Part shown: piece by piece, positions 37,370 through 50,014 of the stretch | How the letters are laid out: each line of letters opens with the position of its first letter | How positions within the stretch are numbered: position 1 is the first letter of the stretch | Source of the DNA: Limanda limanda | Taxonomy: Eukaryota > Chordata > Actinopteri > Pleuronectiformes > Pleuronectidae | DNA length: 64,000 nucleotides | Direction of reading: 5' to 3' | Assembly (NCBI RefSeq): GCF_963576545.1 | Contig: NC_083639.1 | Location: forward strand, 11,677,498 to 11,741,497 | Made by a program: the position numbers and the translations under genes | Notes under the pieces: model-generated | Seen by the model: only the letters and a program-made list of their open reading frames with translations | What the model was told of the DNA's origin: nothing | Database searches by the model: none

Positions 37370-37560
37370 GGGTTATATTTAGCACGCACGATCCCCCCGG
37401 CTCTTGCGTCAATGGAATCCCGTACGTGCGTCACACGGAAGAGCGTCGGTGCGGGGCGCGCCGCTGATTGGCCTGCGTCCCGGAAAGTTCCACCGCCCCG
37501 TTCACCATATATGGGCAGGGACCCGCCCTCCCGTCGACGCAGCCAAAATAAAACAAGAGT
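37370..37560 (+). promoter_or_regulatory. nr4a1: nr4a1 immediate-early promoter
   Basis: Within 190 bases upstream of the presumed 5'UTR are: a MEF2 consensus (TTATATTTAG, 37373-37382), two TGCGTCA AP-1-like elements (37405-37411 and 37427-37433), the second followed closely by an ETS-type CGGAAG, an inverted CCAAT box (GATTGG, about 37466-37471), a GC box (CCGCCCCG, 37493-37500), a perfect serum-response CArG box (CCATATATGG, 37505-37514) and an A/T-rich TATA-like AAAATAAAA near 37546-37554. From literature on mammalian Nur77/NGFI-B, MEF2 sites give calcium and T-cell-receptor response, TGCGTCA sites bind AP-1/CREB-type factors, and CArG gives serum response. The same set in this fish argues for conserved regulation. 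Confidence 0.75.
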
Positions 37561-37574
37561 GTGTGAAGCGCTCG

Positions 37575-37696
37575 GAGTTTATCGGTGTGACCCAGAGTGT
37601 GTGTGTGTGTCGGTGTGTGTGGATGAGTGTGGATCTATCTCACTGCAGCCTGGAATAAATGAGAAGCTTCACCATCCGGATATTTACACGAATCAG
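37575..37696 (+). other. nr4a1: nr4a1 5'UTR exon 1
   Basis: The exon ends at a strong donor, AATCAG|GTGAGT, at 37696/37697. Its start is inferred from the TATA-like sequence about 25-30 bases earlier and is not exact. No long ORF is required here: the next acceptor places ATG two bases into the following exon. Confidence 0.55.
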
Positions 37697-38658
37697 GTGA
37701 GTGACAGTCTGATGTTTGTTTGTTTACATAAGGGGGGGCGACGTCAGTGCTGATGTCACTTTGACTGTAGATGCTCGACTTTATGTCTTAAACTGCTGCT
37801 ACTATAGTCTACTGTAAATCATATTTAAACATACAGGTACACTTCACCTGGTACAACCAACTCAAACTAACAACAGCAGCCTTGCAATAAGCCCTCTATT
37901 CATTCTTTGTTGAAACTTATTATTTCCTGATTATCAGCGTTGATATAACTGACTGTCATTCAAACGATTACAAACTATAGCTCACCATATAATAGCAGAA
38001 AACTACTTCAAACTGACCATAAACACCACTGACTGAATACTAGTTTTATGTGCACTTAATAAAACTGTCATGTAATGATGATGGAAGCACACATTCTTGC
38101 TCTATAATACATAGTAGTGAAGAGTTTGTATGTTTTGTTATTAGTGAGTTTAGTTAATTAGTGAATGTTTATCAGTTACATAAATGATACTTTGTGTAAC
38201 AAAGACCCCTCCTGGTAATAAGGGATGATACTGTACCATGACTTCTTTATCCAGCTGAACATGACTGAGTGTAGTGTAAGCTAAAGCAGCAGCTGTCAAC
38301 TGGACATTCTCAAGTAAATAGTTCACAGCTCACTCTGTGTTTACATATCAAAGATTTTGCTCGTTATGTGTTTTATGCAGGGGGCGTGTTACTGTTGCCA
38401 TTTGAGAGGACGTAGGGAATAGAGTGTATATTTAGAAAATAAAACACATGTCGGACATTTGAGTAGAGTGACCTCCTCGTAAGTCAAACTTAATTGTAAG
38501 TTGAGAAAAAAAGAACTCAGCAGTTTGGTTTAGTGTGAACAGTTTTCTTGGATCGGTCTGGTGTTCGAGTGAGACGCGGAGCACATTTTGTACTGAAACA
38601 AAACCCCCATATAGTGAGGAAGTTACCACTTGTGGATACACGTCCATTCACCCAACCA

Positions 38659-38806
<148 letters not shown>

Positions 38807-39350
38807 CAGGCTTTGCCACCCTCCCCATCTCGGCTGGCATACAGCCCACCCTGAAACCCAATCCGTAACACTCCCTTGTATAGTACCTGTGGGAGAGGGT
38901 TGCCCCCCAACTGAAGGAGGTTGCGGAGCATTAACAGCCAGTAACACTATATCTGGGAATATCGGATTCCTCAGCTGGACCACCCTCTCCATTTTCAGCA
39001 GAGGACTCATTGGCCCTGAAGCCAGAGAGATGGCATGTCGGGGAAATGTGACTGTGCATGCTCAAGGTGCTAATGTAAGCTACTGTTTGGGTGGGTGTAG
39101 ATGGAGGATTAAAAATTAAAACCTGAAGGATTAAACCAGTGTCTTAGCTCCTTGTCAGTGCCAATATCAACAGTGCTTATTTTCAGTTGCTAATTTGTTG
39201 TCAAGTTTTTGTTTACAATGCATTTAAATACATGAAATATATTTTTTAAATTAGACATTTGCTTAGATCATATAATATTTATCTTACAAAGACAGGCATC
39301 AGGGTTTATTTTCATCCATAGTAATTGTTGCTGTGTTCTCTCTCCTAGCG

Positions 39351-42089
39351 ATGCCCTGCGTCCAAACCCAGTATGCATCCCTGCCCCATGACACCTATTT
39401 CAGCTCAGAGTTCTTGAATCCTGACCTCAGTGCCAAACTGGTGATGGACATCAGTGGCCAAAAGGACCAGCTGTCTACATCTTCCTTGCCCAGCATCAAC
39501 ACCTTGGTGGGAAATGGCTACGTGGGGGAGTTTGATGCTTATTCCTGCAAGATTACCACCTCTCCTCCTGCCTCCACCGTGTCATTCAATCACGTCATGG
39601 TAACTGAAAGCTCCAGCCCTCAGGTGCAGAACCAGGCCTTTAAGCTGGATGATCTCCAGGTGTATGGCTGTTACCCAGGCTCCTTTGCGTTCAGCTGCCT
39701 GGACGAAACACTGTCGTCTTGTGGCTCAGACTACTATGGCAGCCCAGTTTATGCGGCTGCCTCTCCTCCGACACCAGGCTTTCAGAACCAGTGTGCACCT
39801 GCCTGGGATTCCTCTTTTTTCGGCTCCTACCCCTCGGCGCCCCCCTCCTCTGTGGCTGATAAGGTCCCCATGAATCAGCAGCTCTCCTTCTTCACCTTCA
39901 GCCCTGCACCGGAGCAGCACTCTCCTCTGGGGCAGCATCAGGATGCTCAGCCAAACCAGGACGACCCCTTCTACTTGTCTCACCAGCAGCACGTCTCTCC
40001 CCTTCATTGTGGCCCCATGTCCATGGAGCACAGACCTCATGAGAGCCCCAGGATAGTGGAGGGGGCCTTGGTGTCCCCTAAAGCCCACAACCTAGGAACC
40101 AGTGAGGGCCACTGTGCAGTTTGTGGTGACAATGCTTCCTGTCAGCACTATGGAGTCCGTACCTGTGAGGGCTGCAAAGGTTTCTTCAAGGTAAACAGAT
40201 GAACTGCAATTTGCAAGTAAATCCTATGGTATAACTGGGTATATGTTACAATAGACCAGCCACTATTGAGGTTTATAAACAGCCTAACACTGGCTCATAT
40301 TACCTTAAAATGGACTTAATGGTATAAAATGATATTGTTTTGAAACAGTGGCACCCTTATATATTACATATCTTAGTCTCAATTCCATAAAAAGCTAATT
40401 TATAGGAGATTCATTTTAACCATTTACCAGTAATGCACCAGCTTGTATTGCCTTAGATACATTTTACCCCAATGTCATTTTCAAGGACATTGACTGAATT
40501 AAAAAAAATGGTTTACTTGACATAAGATAGTAGTCATACTTATTGGTGTGTTCCAATAATTGATCATATAATATATGTGCAGAAATATGAACTGATAGGA
40601 TAATGTAATTTTCTTCCTTGTTCAACAGCGAACTGTACAGAAGAATGCAAAGTACGTGTGCCTTGCTAATAAAGACTGTCTGGTGGATAAGAGGAGGAGA
40701 AACCGCTGCCAGTTCTGTCGTTTCCAGAAGTGTCTCGTGGTGGGAATGGTCAAAGAAGGTAATACTTGTCAAACTCTCTTAAAGCTTTCAGTGACTGGTG
40801 ATGATTTAGCTTGTGAAACCAATGCTAGAATTGACACATGACATATGGAACCGGAGCCTGACACTGCCAACTGCAGAAAAAGGGAAACTGATACAACAGT
40901 TGTTTTTTCATGTGGTGGGGTGCAGCGACGGCCATGTGAGAGTCACCAACATGTACTGATGGTGTTCCTCTCCTCTTATAGTTGTTCGCACGGACAGCCT
41001 TAAAGGTCGTCGGGGTCGTCTGCCCTCTAAACCCAAGACTGTGGCCGAGGCTTCGTCCACGACCCCCAGTGTCAACATCATTTCCTGTCTTGTCAGAGCA
41101 CATTTAGACTCAAACCCGACCACTGGAAAGCTCGACTACTCCAAGGTAAATCTCAACAGCCTGTCCAGAGCTCAGACTGGCTACATTATGCAGGATCAAA
41201 ATAAACACAGCAAACAGTTCACTGAAAATCATTTTTAGTAACACAGACCCTTCCTTTCTGCCCCTCTGCAGTACCAGGAGACAGTGGACGACCTGAAAGA
41301 AAAAGAGGACGCTGGGGACATTCAGCAGTTTTATGACCTGCTCACAGGCTCCTTGGACGTGATCAGAAAATGGGCTGAAACCATCCCAGGATTCACAGAC
41401 TTCTGCACTGAGGACCAGGAGCTGCTCCTGGAATCTGCCTTCGTTGAGCTCTTCATCCTCCGACTTGCCTACAGGTTGGTTTCCTATGGTTAAAAAAAAG
41501 AATGAACAGTTTTTTCCCTGTCAATGCTTTGATCGTACTAATGGCTGGAAAACTGCACAGGTCAAATCCAGAGAAGAGCAAGTTGATCTTCTGCAACGGC
41601 GTCGTCCTACACCGACTGCAGTGTGTTCGCAGCTTCGGTGACTGGATCGACTCCATCATGGATTTCTCCCAGAGCCTTCACCGCATGAACTTAGACATCT
41701 CATTGTTTTCCTGCCTTGCGGCGCTTGTTATCATCACTGGTGAGAGAGCCTTTGTTGTCAGATTCACTGCATATGAATATTTAAAACCAGGACTGTGTTT
41801 CTTATATGAGCATCTTTCGCACCCAGATCGCCATGGCCTCAAGGAGCCCAAACGGGTGGAGGACTTCCAGAATCATCTCATCACTTGTTTAAGGGAACAC
41901 GTGAACGGAAACGGATCAGAACCAACCAGGACCCAACCCAACTATCTCTCTCGTCTTTTGGGCAAACTCCCCGAACTGAGGACACTGTGCACACAAGGCC
42001 TGCAGCGCATCTTTTACCTGAAACTGGAGGACTTGGTCCCACCTCCACCTATTGTGGAGAAGATCTTTCTGGATACTCTGCCATTCTGA
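39351..42089 (+). CDS. nr4a1: Nuclear receptor NR4A1 (Nur77/NGFI-B)
   Basis: Coding exons 39351-40190, 40629-40758, 40982-41145, 41272-41474, 41561-41739, 41827-42089 (stop TGA) give 592 residues; human is 598. NR4A1 is an orphan nuclear receptor and immediate-early transcription factor binding AAAGGTCA (NBRE) as a monomer. N-terminus [12 protein letters not shown] matches the family. The activation region contains [16 protein letters not shown]. The two-zinc-finger DNA-binding domain starts at about residue 255 ([26 protein letters not shown]) and the exon junction after KGFFK is the canonical one. The C-terminal extension has [18 protein letters not shown]. The ligand-binding fold ends …[21 protein letters not shown]. 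The start is the ATG just after the acceptor TCTCCTAG; an in-frame ATG at 39333 lies in the intron. Intron 5 is only 86 bases. Confidence 0.98.
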
Positions 42090-43600
42090 AACACTCATGA
42101 ATACAAATGTTTAATTTGTAAAAGTGGCAGACACACAGGAGGAGGAAGGCTGAGGTTTTATCACTGAACTCTACTGGTGAACCTTCTATCCTCACACTGA
42201 CCTGTGTGGCACTGTTCAAGAGACCATTATTTTTCTAACATCAAGGTCTAAAACTGGAAATGGTACCTGTGTGAGGACATAGACATTTATTTCAGTATTG
42301 TCAAAGACAAATCTGAAATGGTATAAACCGTTCAGGACACAGTTTATATATATTTTTGTGTGCATTTATAAAATGACTTTATTGCTGTGCTTTCTGTGTG
42401 AATGTTGCTATGCAGCTGAAAAAAAGACATGTGTATTTGGGGGGATGCAATGCAGGGTTACATACTCAGAAACACACTAATTTCTTAAAAAGCATGTTTT
42501 TGAAATAACTTTCTGACCCCATTAAGAATATGAGGTAGTAGATCACAGAATCACAAGAACTGTGGACTCCTACTTTATTTACTCATTTCTATGTCTCACA
42601 GTTTCAATCGTAATCGTGCTCCTGTGGAAGGTCTCGGACCAAAGTTTACACTTATTTTGATACTATCAGCGACAAACCTTATTGCCTTTAGCTAAACACA
42701 GTGTTCCACCATAGCGCTTGTGCTGCCATCTTGAGACACCTTGTAAAGGCTGGTGCTGGCGGAGGTCCTGTTAAGCAGCACGTCCCGGTAGTAACAAGAA
42801 CAAAAAATGGACTTGTCTATTGAAAACGCAAAGTGCCTTTTAAAAACCCTCAGTCCACGAAACCGCATTGAGCGACACTAAGTGCATTTTCATTCCAAGC
42901 ATTACATACAGGCAGCTGCAGAAGTTACAGACATGAATAAAATATGTCACCCTCTGATCTCCTCTGTGATGAGTATGATTTCAGGTCTGTGTCAGATTAA
43001 TATTTGAGTATCAAAGTACAGTTTGACAGAGCTTACAACGCTTGAATACTCACTACACACTGATAAACTGGATGAGCATGAAGTGATGAATGGATCTTCA
43101 AGAATTAAAAGTTTTAACTGGAGCCATCCATGTTGAGATTAAATGACACCGCTAGAGTATACAACGACAAATCCCACAATGTTTGAAGCATCCACAGACA
43201 TCTTATGTTTGACCTGAACTGATCCTTACAGCTTTTACACACAGACACTTCATCTTTGTTTCCTCACCTCTGCTGTCTTCCACATTCTTCTGAATCGTAC
43301 TGGTTTTTTATATGTTGGATTTATTTTTTACATTTTCCATCAAAATGAACTAAAGAAATGCAGTATCTTAAGTGATCACAGTGAAATGTGAAGAGACGAG
43401 CAGCTACGGGCACTTCATTCACATTGTTCAGACAGTAAGAAGGATACATCTTTCCCCTACTGTGTGAGGTTTGTTTGGAACATGTGTGTGGACCTTTCCG
43501 AAATATAAATATATATATATACTGCCAGGGCTTTTGTAAAATTGTGCAAAAGAATTCAGAAACAGAGAATATTTGATAATAAATGTTTCTAAAAACGAAC
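42090..43600 (+). other. nr4a1: nr4a1 3'UTR
   Basis: This AT-rich stretch follows the stop. Several ATTTA pentamers are present (for example near 42286 and 42575), as expected in an unstable immediate-early mRNA. A clear AATAAA at 43578-43583 is the best poly(A) signal, giving a 3'UTR of about 1.5 kb. Confidence 0.65.
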
Positions 43601-46334
43601 CACTGACTTCATTCTAATGTTTGGAAATAGAGGGAATTCTTTTAAGTCACAAGTCACATTGTCTTTATCTTTAGTTTTTTATGGTTTCATTTGTTAAAGA
43701 TATAATAGTCAGTTCCTCCGTATGTTTGAGTTTCATTTCTATTATATACATATTTTGTTTCTGTTTTAGTTCTTGCTTTGCCATTTTTCCTTTTTTAAGT
43801 AAAAATGAATTACAGGTGACAAAATATAAACATTTAGAACATTTCATAATATTATAGATTTTTTTCTATTGTCAACTAATTCTACGTAGATACGCAAACC
43901 AACAGTCTGTTAATTTATCCAGTCATACTTTTTGACTTCCTTATCCTCTGCGGCGCCCACTCTGTTTTACTGATGTTTTAATTGTAAACACATGCCATGA
44001 AACAGCTGGGTAGTCTTAAACAAAAGTTCAGCTTCAGATTTGATTTATATGTTGACAACAGCAGGACAGTTTATGTGAGATCAATGCCAATGTGTCATTG
44101 TGTCCAGGGGAATCTGGGACCTTTGACCTTTTGCTGCAGTGCCACCATGGAAGACATGGAAGCTCCCTAAAGTGAAGCCAAAGAGTCTCGATCGTCTTCT
44201 GGTCACTAAACCAACCTCCACCATGTTAATGCGTGGGAGATATAGTCTGAACTAAAAAGTCAAAACACATTTGATCAAATACCGTTTCTGCCATTTTACC
44301 TGATTGTTATCCCAGTGATGTAGGTTCATGTGTTTTATTTTAGCTTCATTCCTGGATAGTGGGAGGAACCTTCACTTACAGTCCATGGTGATACAGACAT
44401 TTACATTTTCTTCTCAGCTGGTACTTGAAGAAAAGAAAGTCTATTTGACTTCTGCAGTCTGTTACATGTCATTGTGATGAAAATTGACCAAAGTGTTCTT
44501 TCATCTCCTCTTCACCAGGTCTGTGTTGTTCTGCCACACATGGCGCTAACGTTGGCAACATCCCCGACCAGAGGAAGCCAAAATCGTCGCGCTCTCAGCC
44601 TCAGACTGCAGCACCGGCTGCATTCAGCCGCTCGACACCTGATCCCACTGTACACCACATGGCGGTCATCTGGATTTTGGGGTTGGCAGACAGAGTGGAA
44701 AAAAGGGACAAGGGGAGAAAAGAGGAGGAGGCAATATGAAAGCTAGCTTGCATTGAGGTGTTCATGATGGTAGAAAATGGCAAGCATGCCGCCAAAAGTC
44801 AGCTGTAATGGGAACGGCAGGCAAGCAGAGTTTCATAATGAGGGTAGGACAGTTCAGAGAGTTCCTTTCGTTGTTAATAAAACTGTTTTAAATCAGGAAA
44901 CAAAGTTATCTACAGTGTAATCCATTTTCTTTCGGTTCTTTTTTTATTATCAGTGATTAGAGTGATTGATCTGACATGTATATGTTTCCCAAACTTAAAA
45001 TTCATACCCAGTAATGATAAAGATAGCTGGGAAATTAAAGGGAGAATCTGTGTTGATGCCTACACAGAAAGCACGAGGGGTGCCTGAATGCCTGTGGGTG
45101 AATTATAACTGAACATCTATGGGAGATTTTGAACTGACTTCAGTGTCCTTTGGAAAAATGTTCACATTAGACAACTCAGCACCTCATGGTGTTTATGTCC
45201 AGTTCCAACCTTCTGTCGTTGGTCCTTTAGGTGGCGTGGTGGAAAGAAAGAGTGTGGCCGTTACAGTGGTGACTATACATGCCTGACGTCTATTTTCGAT
45301 GAGTCCACGTCCCATCACAGAACTGAAGTTCAAATTCACTTTTTTCCTGGTTGAGTTAAACTTAATGAAGTCCATTTGATCTGTTTTCTACCACTAGGAT
45401 ATAACGTAAAGATGGTTTAAGGATCATTTCAAAATCAGTCTTTTCAAAATCATAACTATTGAGAAGAGTACTAAACAGAAATTGTAGAGATTGTATATCT
45501 AAAAAACCCACGTTAAAAATGCAGTGTCACTGAAGTTTGTTTGCTGGGTGGTCAAATATTGTCATTGTGTTAATAGGGCTGGTAAAGGGGCCGATAAGAA
45601 TCAATATGCTGAGGAGCAGTAGGGTGGTTCTAGTGGCCTGTGGCGCTAAAAACGGATGACATTTGTTTTTTCTTTGATTTGTCGCCCCTATGTATGTCAT
45701 GTTTGAACTTGCTGTGTTCCTTGTCACCATATTTTTCCCAAAGTGTGAAGTTACCATCTGGAGCACCCATTGGCCCCTTAACTTTTAAACAGTGCCCCAA
45801 CATGCAAGACTCAACATTCAGGAACAAGGTGTAGTCTTACACCCTGCTGATGGGCACACTATGTTCTGACCAGTAATATGTGGCTCACTTGTCAAGGTGA
45901 TTTGTTGCACAAACATGCTGAGCTACGTGTTTTACACTTTGCTTCTGCAGACTCTCCGAAGGTACAGGAACTACATGAGAACATGTGAAATATTAGCTGT
46001 ATCATCGAGAAATGTTCCTTTAAATCAATAATCTAAATTTAAGTATTATATTATGATTAAAGATTCTTTACTTTATTTGAATATCTTATGTTATGCAGCA
46101 CACATTGACTGGCCAGTTACTCTGCAGAATAAACAAATAATGTGCTTAGAAAGTATGACGGACTGTATTTTCATAATTCAATATTGCATCAAGTAAATTA
46201 AATGACCAACTCCAACATTAAAATGCTGAATTCAAATTGCTCAGTATAAATACTAGAATCATTGGGCTCTATACTCTGAGACGATACATATATGTGCACT
46301 ATTTCATGGTTACTCATCTGATAGTTGTATGTCA
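43601..46334. other. Intergenic, no coding exon recognised
   Basis: I see no exon with homology. A DR1-type nuclear-receptor site containing an NBRE octamer lies at 44117-44131 (plus strand GGACCTTTGACCTTTT). A moderately GC-rich patch at 44470-44830 has an open frame of 90 codons, without recognisable similarity. Confidence 0.4.
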
Positions 46335-46342
46335 GTCTGGAC

Positions 46343-47182
46343 TAGGGATGGGTATCGTTTGGTTTTTATCCGATACCGGTTCCTAACCGATACTTTTAAA
46401 ACGATACCGGTGCCTAAACGGTGCCTGAACCGATACTTTTTTCAAAAAAGTGCACAAAACGATGCTTGACTAAGAAAGGCTTTTTTTATTGCCAAATATA
46501 TTAACTGTTTAAAGTAGATTATAAATATAAATAAATACAAAACCCTTTTTAACTTAAAACTATGAATAACATACGAACTGTTAACAAAAGTTTACACTAT
46601 ACTTAAATAAATAAAAATAAATACAAAACACACACACTCTGACTCGTGACTCAAATGAAGACTGAGGGTCGCTTTTCACTCAGAGACCCCCGTGTCTCCG
46701 CGGCGGGGGCTGTCGCAGGCAGGCTTCGGCCCGCCTTCGCCCCCCTAAAATGCGGTCGCTTTTATGAAACATTTCTCGGCGTGGTCTCCGTTCCTCCCGC
46801 CCCGAGCCTTTCCAAGCCGACCCAGAGCCGGTCGCGGCGCACTGCCACGGAGGAAATGCGCCCGGCGGGGGGGGAGGCAGCGCCGGGGAGAGGTGTCGCG
46901 AGGAGATCACCTGCCACCTGCACGGGAGCCCTGACGCACGCGGGGCGGGCAGCGCGGGGACAAGAGTCTGTCCACCGGCCGCGGGGGCCCGACGGGAGCC
47001 GCCGCTTCCCGTGAAGGAAGGAGCGGAAGTGTGAGGAGGCGGGACGAGCGGAGACCTCAGTCTTCCATTGGCTCAGGTACCGAAATGAGGCACCGAAATC
47101 TCCGTTTCATTTCGGTCCGGGTAGGTACCGGTTGTATTGGAACCGGTTCCATATTGGAACCGGTTCTCGGTACCCAACCCTA
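46343..47182. mobile_element. hAT-type non-autonomous element with GC-rich core
   Basis: The 840-bp element begins TAGGGATGGGTATCG and ends CGGTACCCAACCCTA, an imperfect terminal inverted repeat of about 15 bp. It is flanked by the exact 8-bp duplication GTCTGGAC (46335-46342 and 47183-47190), as hAT insertion makes. Sub-terminal GATACCGGT/ACCGGTTCC repeats occur near both ends. The centre (46680-47060) is strikingly GC- and CpG-rich between AT-rich arms and has open frames on both strands, but nothing like a hAT transposase. It is probably an internally deleted element retaining a promoter or exon of its parent. Confidence 0.9.
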
Positions 47183-47190
47183 GTCTGGAC

Positions 47191-49160
47191 TGAAGTGGTG
47201 GACATGTGATCATCTGACACAACCATCTGAAGAGCTGCTCACAAGGCTAAAAATAATCCAGCAAAATATCATATTCAACAATAACAGGGGACATTATTCT
47301 GAAATAGACTCATTCTCACCAAACCACTGATATACCATGGGCGTGAGCTTTTCAAAATGAAAACAGTTTAGAAAAAATGTGACGTACACATAAAAAAATA
47401 TTGTTGAGCCCAAATTCTGATCATTGCGGTGCGTCCATATTCAGTAAAGTGGATCATTAATTGCATTTTTGATTGAATGGACATAAGAATCGTCACTTGA
47501 ACAAAATGTGCATTGCTCATCATGTCTAGTAGTATGGTAAAAAATAAAACATAATATTGTTTCATTTTAAAATGATATTTATTTGTGCTGCAATACCAAT
47601 GTGTACCTTTACTTTTATCATTATAAGGATGTTTCCTCTTCACAATTTTCTATCGAATAATTTAAATTCATCAAATAAATCTCATGTGTAACCATGAGAA
47701 CTTCAGATCATGTTAGAGTTCTGTGTGTGTGCGACATGAGTCAGAGAGACAGAGAGACAGAGAGACAGAGAGACAGAGAGACAGAGAGACAGAGAGACAG
47801 AGAGACAGAGAGAGAGCAGCTGATTTGTGAAGAGGATATTGTTCCAGCAGGAGGAAAGCTAATGGGTTTGTTTGTTAGGATGTTGCACCTGTCATTTATT
47901 GATGGACTGAGCTGTAAATAACTTTATGAAGCTGTTTAATGCTCTGTGTGGGCCCCTGTGCTTCTTCGCTCTCCAATCCCCTCAATGCGTTGATGATGCA
48001 CACACACCCACACCGGCGCTGATATTGTTCTGCTGATATGCATCAAATTAGCAGCTCACAACAGTGGAGAAAGATGAAGACAAAACAATGCATGGGTCTA
48101 TGAGCTGTCATTGTGGTATTTAAAGGCGGAAATAATGAACAAAGTCTCATGTTTATCCAAAAACAGTCATTTGTTCACGGACGGTATATTTGTGCAACAG
48201 TGCTGATACGTGTGTGGGTGGGTTGTCGAGTGTGGAAAACCCTCTGAGTGTATTTATAGCAGGCTATTGTTGAGCCCATAGAAACCTCTGTAATTGGATC
48301 TGGTCTTGCTCACTAAGAGGGAGTCTGGTGATAAATGAGTTGGCAGACGTCATTGCTCAAGCCATCTCTGTGATAGCTGTGCGGCCCACATCACCGTCTT
48401 GAGCTCTTAGTCCCCACAGGATTAAATTCATAAGTGAATGGTGAGCCCGCTGACTTATAATTCTGAAGAGTGCGAGAGGAAGGGATGGTGGGAAGCAATT
48501 TGCTCTGGGACATTTAATGTCCATCACTGTTGTCTCCCTTGGTATTAACTTGAATTCAGCCCTTCTACGACTAATATCATATTTCAAATCTTAAAATGAC
48601 AATTTGCTCTTATTTTATTTTAACGGAGAGGTTAAAAGAAAGACCTGAGATTACACAAAGAAAGAATTCATGTTACACCTGTTTATAGCAAAGCTGAACT
48701 TTACCTTTGCAAATCTAGGATGAAATATAGAGCGAAAAAAACACAACACAGGTCGACAAAGAGAAAAACACAAAGAGATTACTCACTGCTTTATATTACA
48801 AACCATAAACTTGTCACATTGCTGCTTCAGAAATTGATTACTGTAATAAGATGTGAAGACACTGCCTGAAATGTATAGTTAGCAATAAAAAACTATATCC
48901 TGAGTGTGCATGTGTGTGTGTGTGAGCATGTGTATCTCACTGTGTTGGAAACTTCTCTCTGCTCAGCCAGAGAATATGAGAATGTTACAATTATAAAACA
49001 AGATTGACAGGATGGATAGTGTTGCACCAGCAGATGACAGTTCCTGGCGGCATGCCTGGAAGTTATTCACAGCGAAGTGCACACACATAGACACACAGGA
49101 GTTCAGAGAGCCCCAACTGGGTGATCAAGTGCAAAGAGACCGCGATATGGGGGCTAGTGG
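47191..49160. other. Intergenic, no coding exon recognised
   Basis: Apart from the 8-mer array near 47.74-47.81 kb I see no named feature. The part 47.93-48.50 kb is free of visible repeats and of balanced base composition, which could fit a conserved non-coding element, but this cannot be shown from one sequence. Confidence 0.35.
47741..47814. repeat. (AGAGACAG)n minisatellite
   Basis: About nine perfect copies of the 8-mer AGAGACAG. It is purine-only apart from C and has no coding meaning. Confidence 0.95.
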
Positions 49161-49164
49161 ACAG

Positions 49165-49250
49165 GGTGTGGCGTGTGTGTGCCTGTGTGTATGTGTGTCT
49201 GTGTGTATGTGTGTGTGTGTGTGTGTGTGTATGTGTGTGTGTGTGTGTCT
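49165..49250. repeat. (GT)n microsatellite, interrupted
   Basis: GT repeats with CCTG, TATG and CTGT interruptions over about 85 bases. Confidence 0.9.
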
Positions 49251-50014
49251 CAGGGTGGAGGGAGGGGTTCAAGGTCAGAGCAAGCACATAGTGCAAACCA
49301 GCAAACCCACTGACACAGAATGGTGGTATAAGATACAACACACATATAAATAACAGAAACAATGTACACAAAGACTCTTCAACCAAAAGTTGTGTTTAAT
49401 TTTTACACCCGAAATTACAACCATTGTGACGAGTAGCCCTTTGTGAGCAGTTTTCAACACTTCGCATTAAGAGCTTGGGACGTGATAAAGCATCACACAT
49501 GTCCTTGGATACATGAGGAGCTGTTATAAATAGAGACTAACATACAGACTTTCACACAGTGTAAGGACAGAGCCTGCAGCTCCTTTACTTTTGTTCAGTG
49601 ATTTGTACAGTCTCTTCTCCATGCCAAGTATCATGTGCCAGATAACAGCTGTTGATACATTTTCTTTGCCACAGTCTTGACATATTTTTTAACCATTCTT
49701 TTTTATTTTTTTCTTGCCATGAATGGAGCTTTATAAAGCTTTCCAGACAAAACATAATGATATTTTTGCCAAGAGATATATGAAGATATATCAATCAATA
49801 CACTTAACATGAAGATAGAATATAATATGATATACTGTATTTGAGTATTTAACATAATACTTTTTTTTTTTGGAATCTGTGCACAATAGTAATGTAAAAG
49901 GACACGTTGTGATTGTATAGGTGACTTTCAGCAGTCTTCTTGTGCTGATTTCTCAAAATGGTGAGCTATTAATTAATCTGCCGAACTAGAATGGTACTCA
50001 TTGGAGCGTATAAC

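Noticed and set aside
39333..39350. Upstream in-frame ATG giving a six-residue longer NR4A1
   Set aside because: It lies in the intron before the acceptor TCTCCTAG; the family starts MPC.
44474..44746. 90-residue ORF in the nr4a1 downstream region
   Set aside because: No recognisable similarity, no splice partners, no promoter; kept only as a GC-richer patch.
46646..47014. 122-residue ORF as a gene
   Set aside because: It sits wholly inside a hAT-type element in CpG-rich sequence, with open frames on both strands and no recognised domain.
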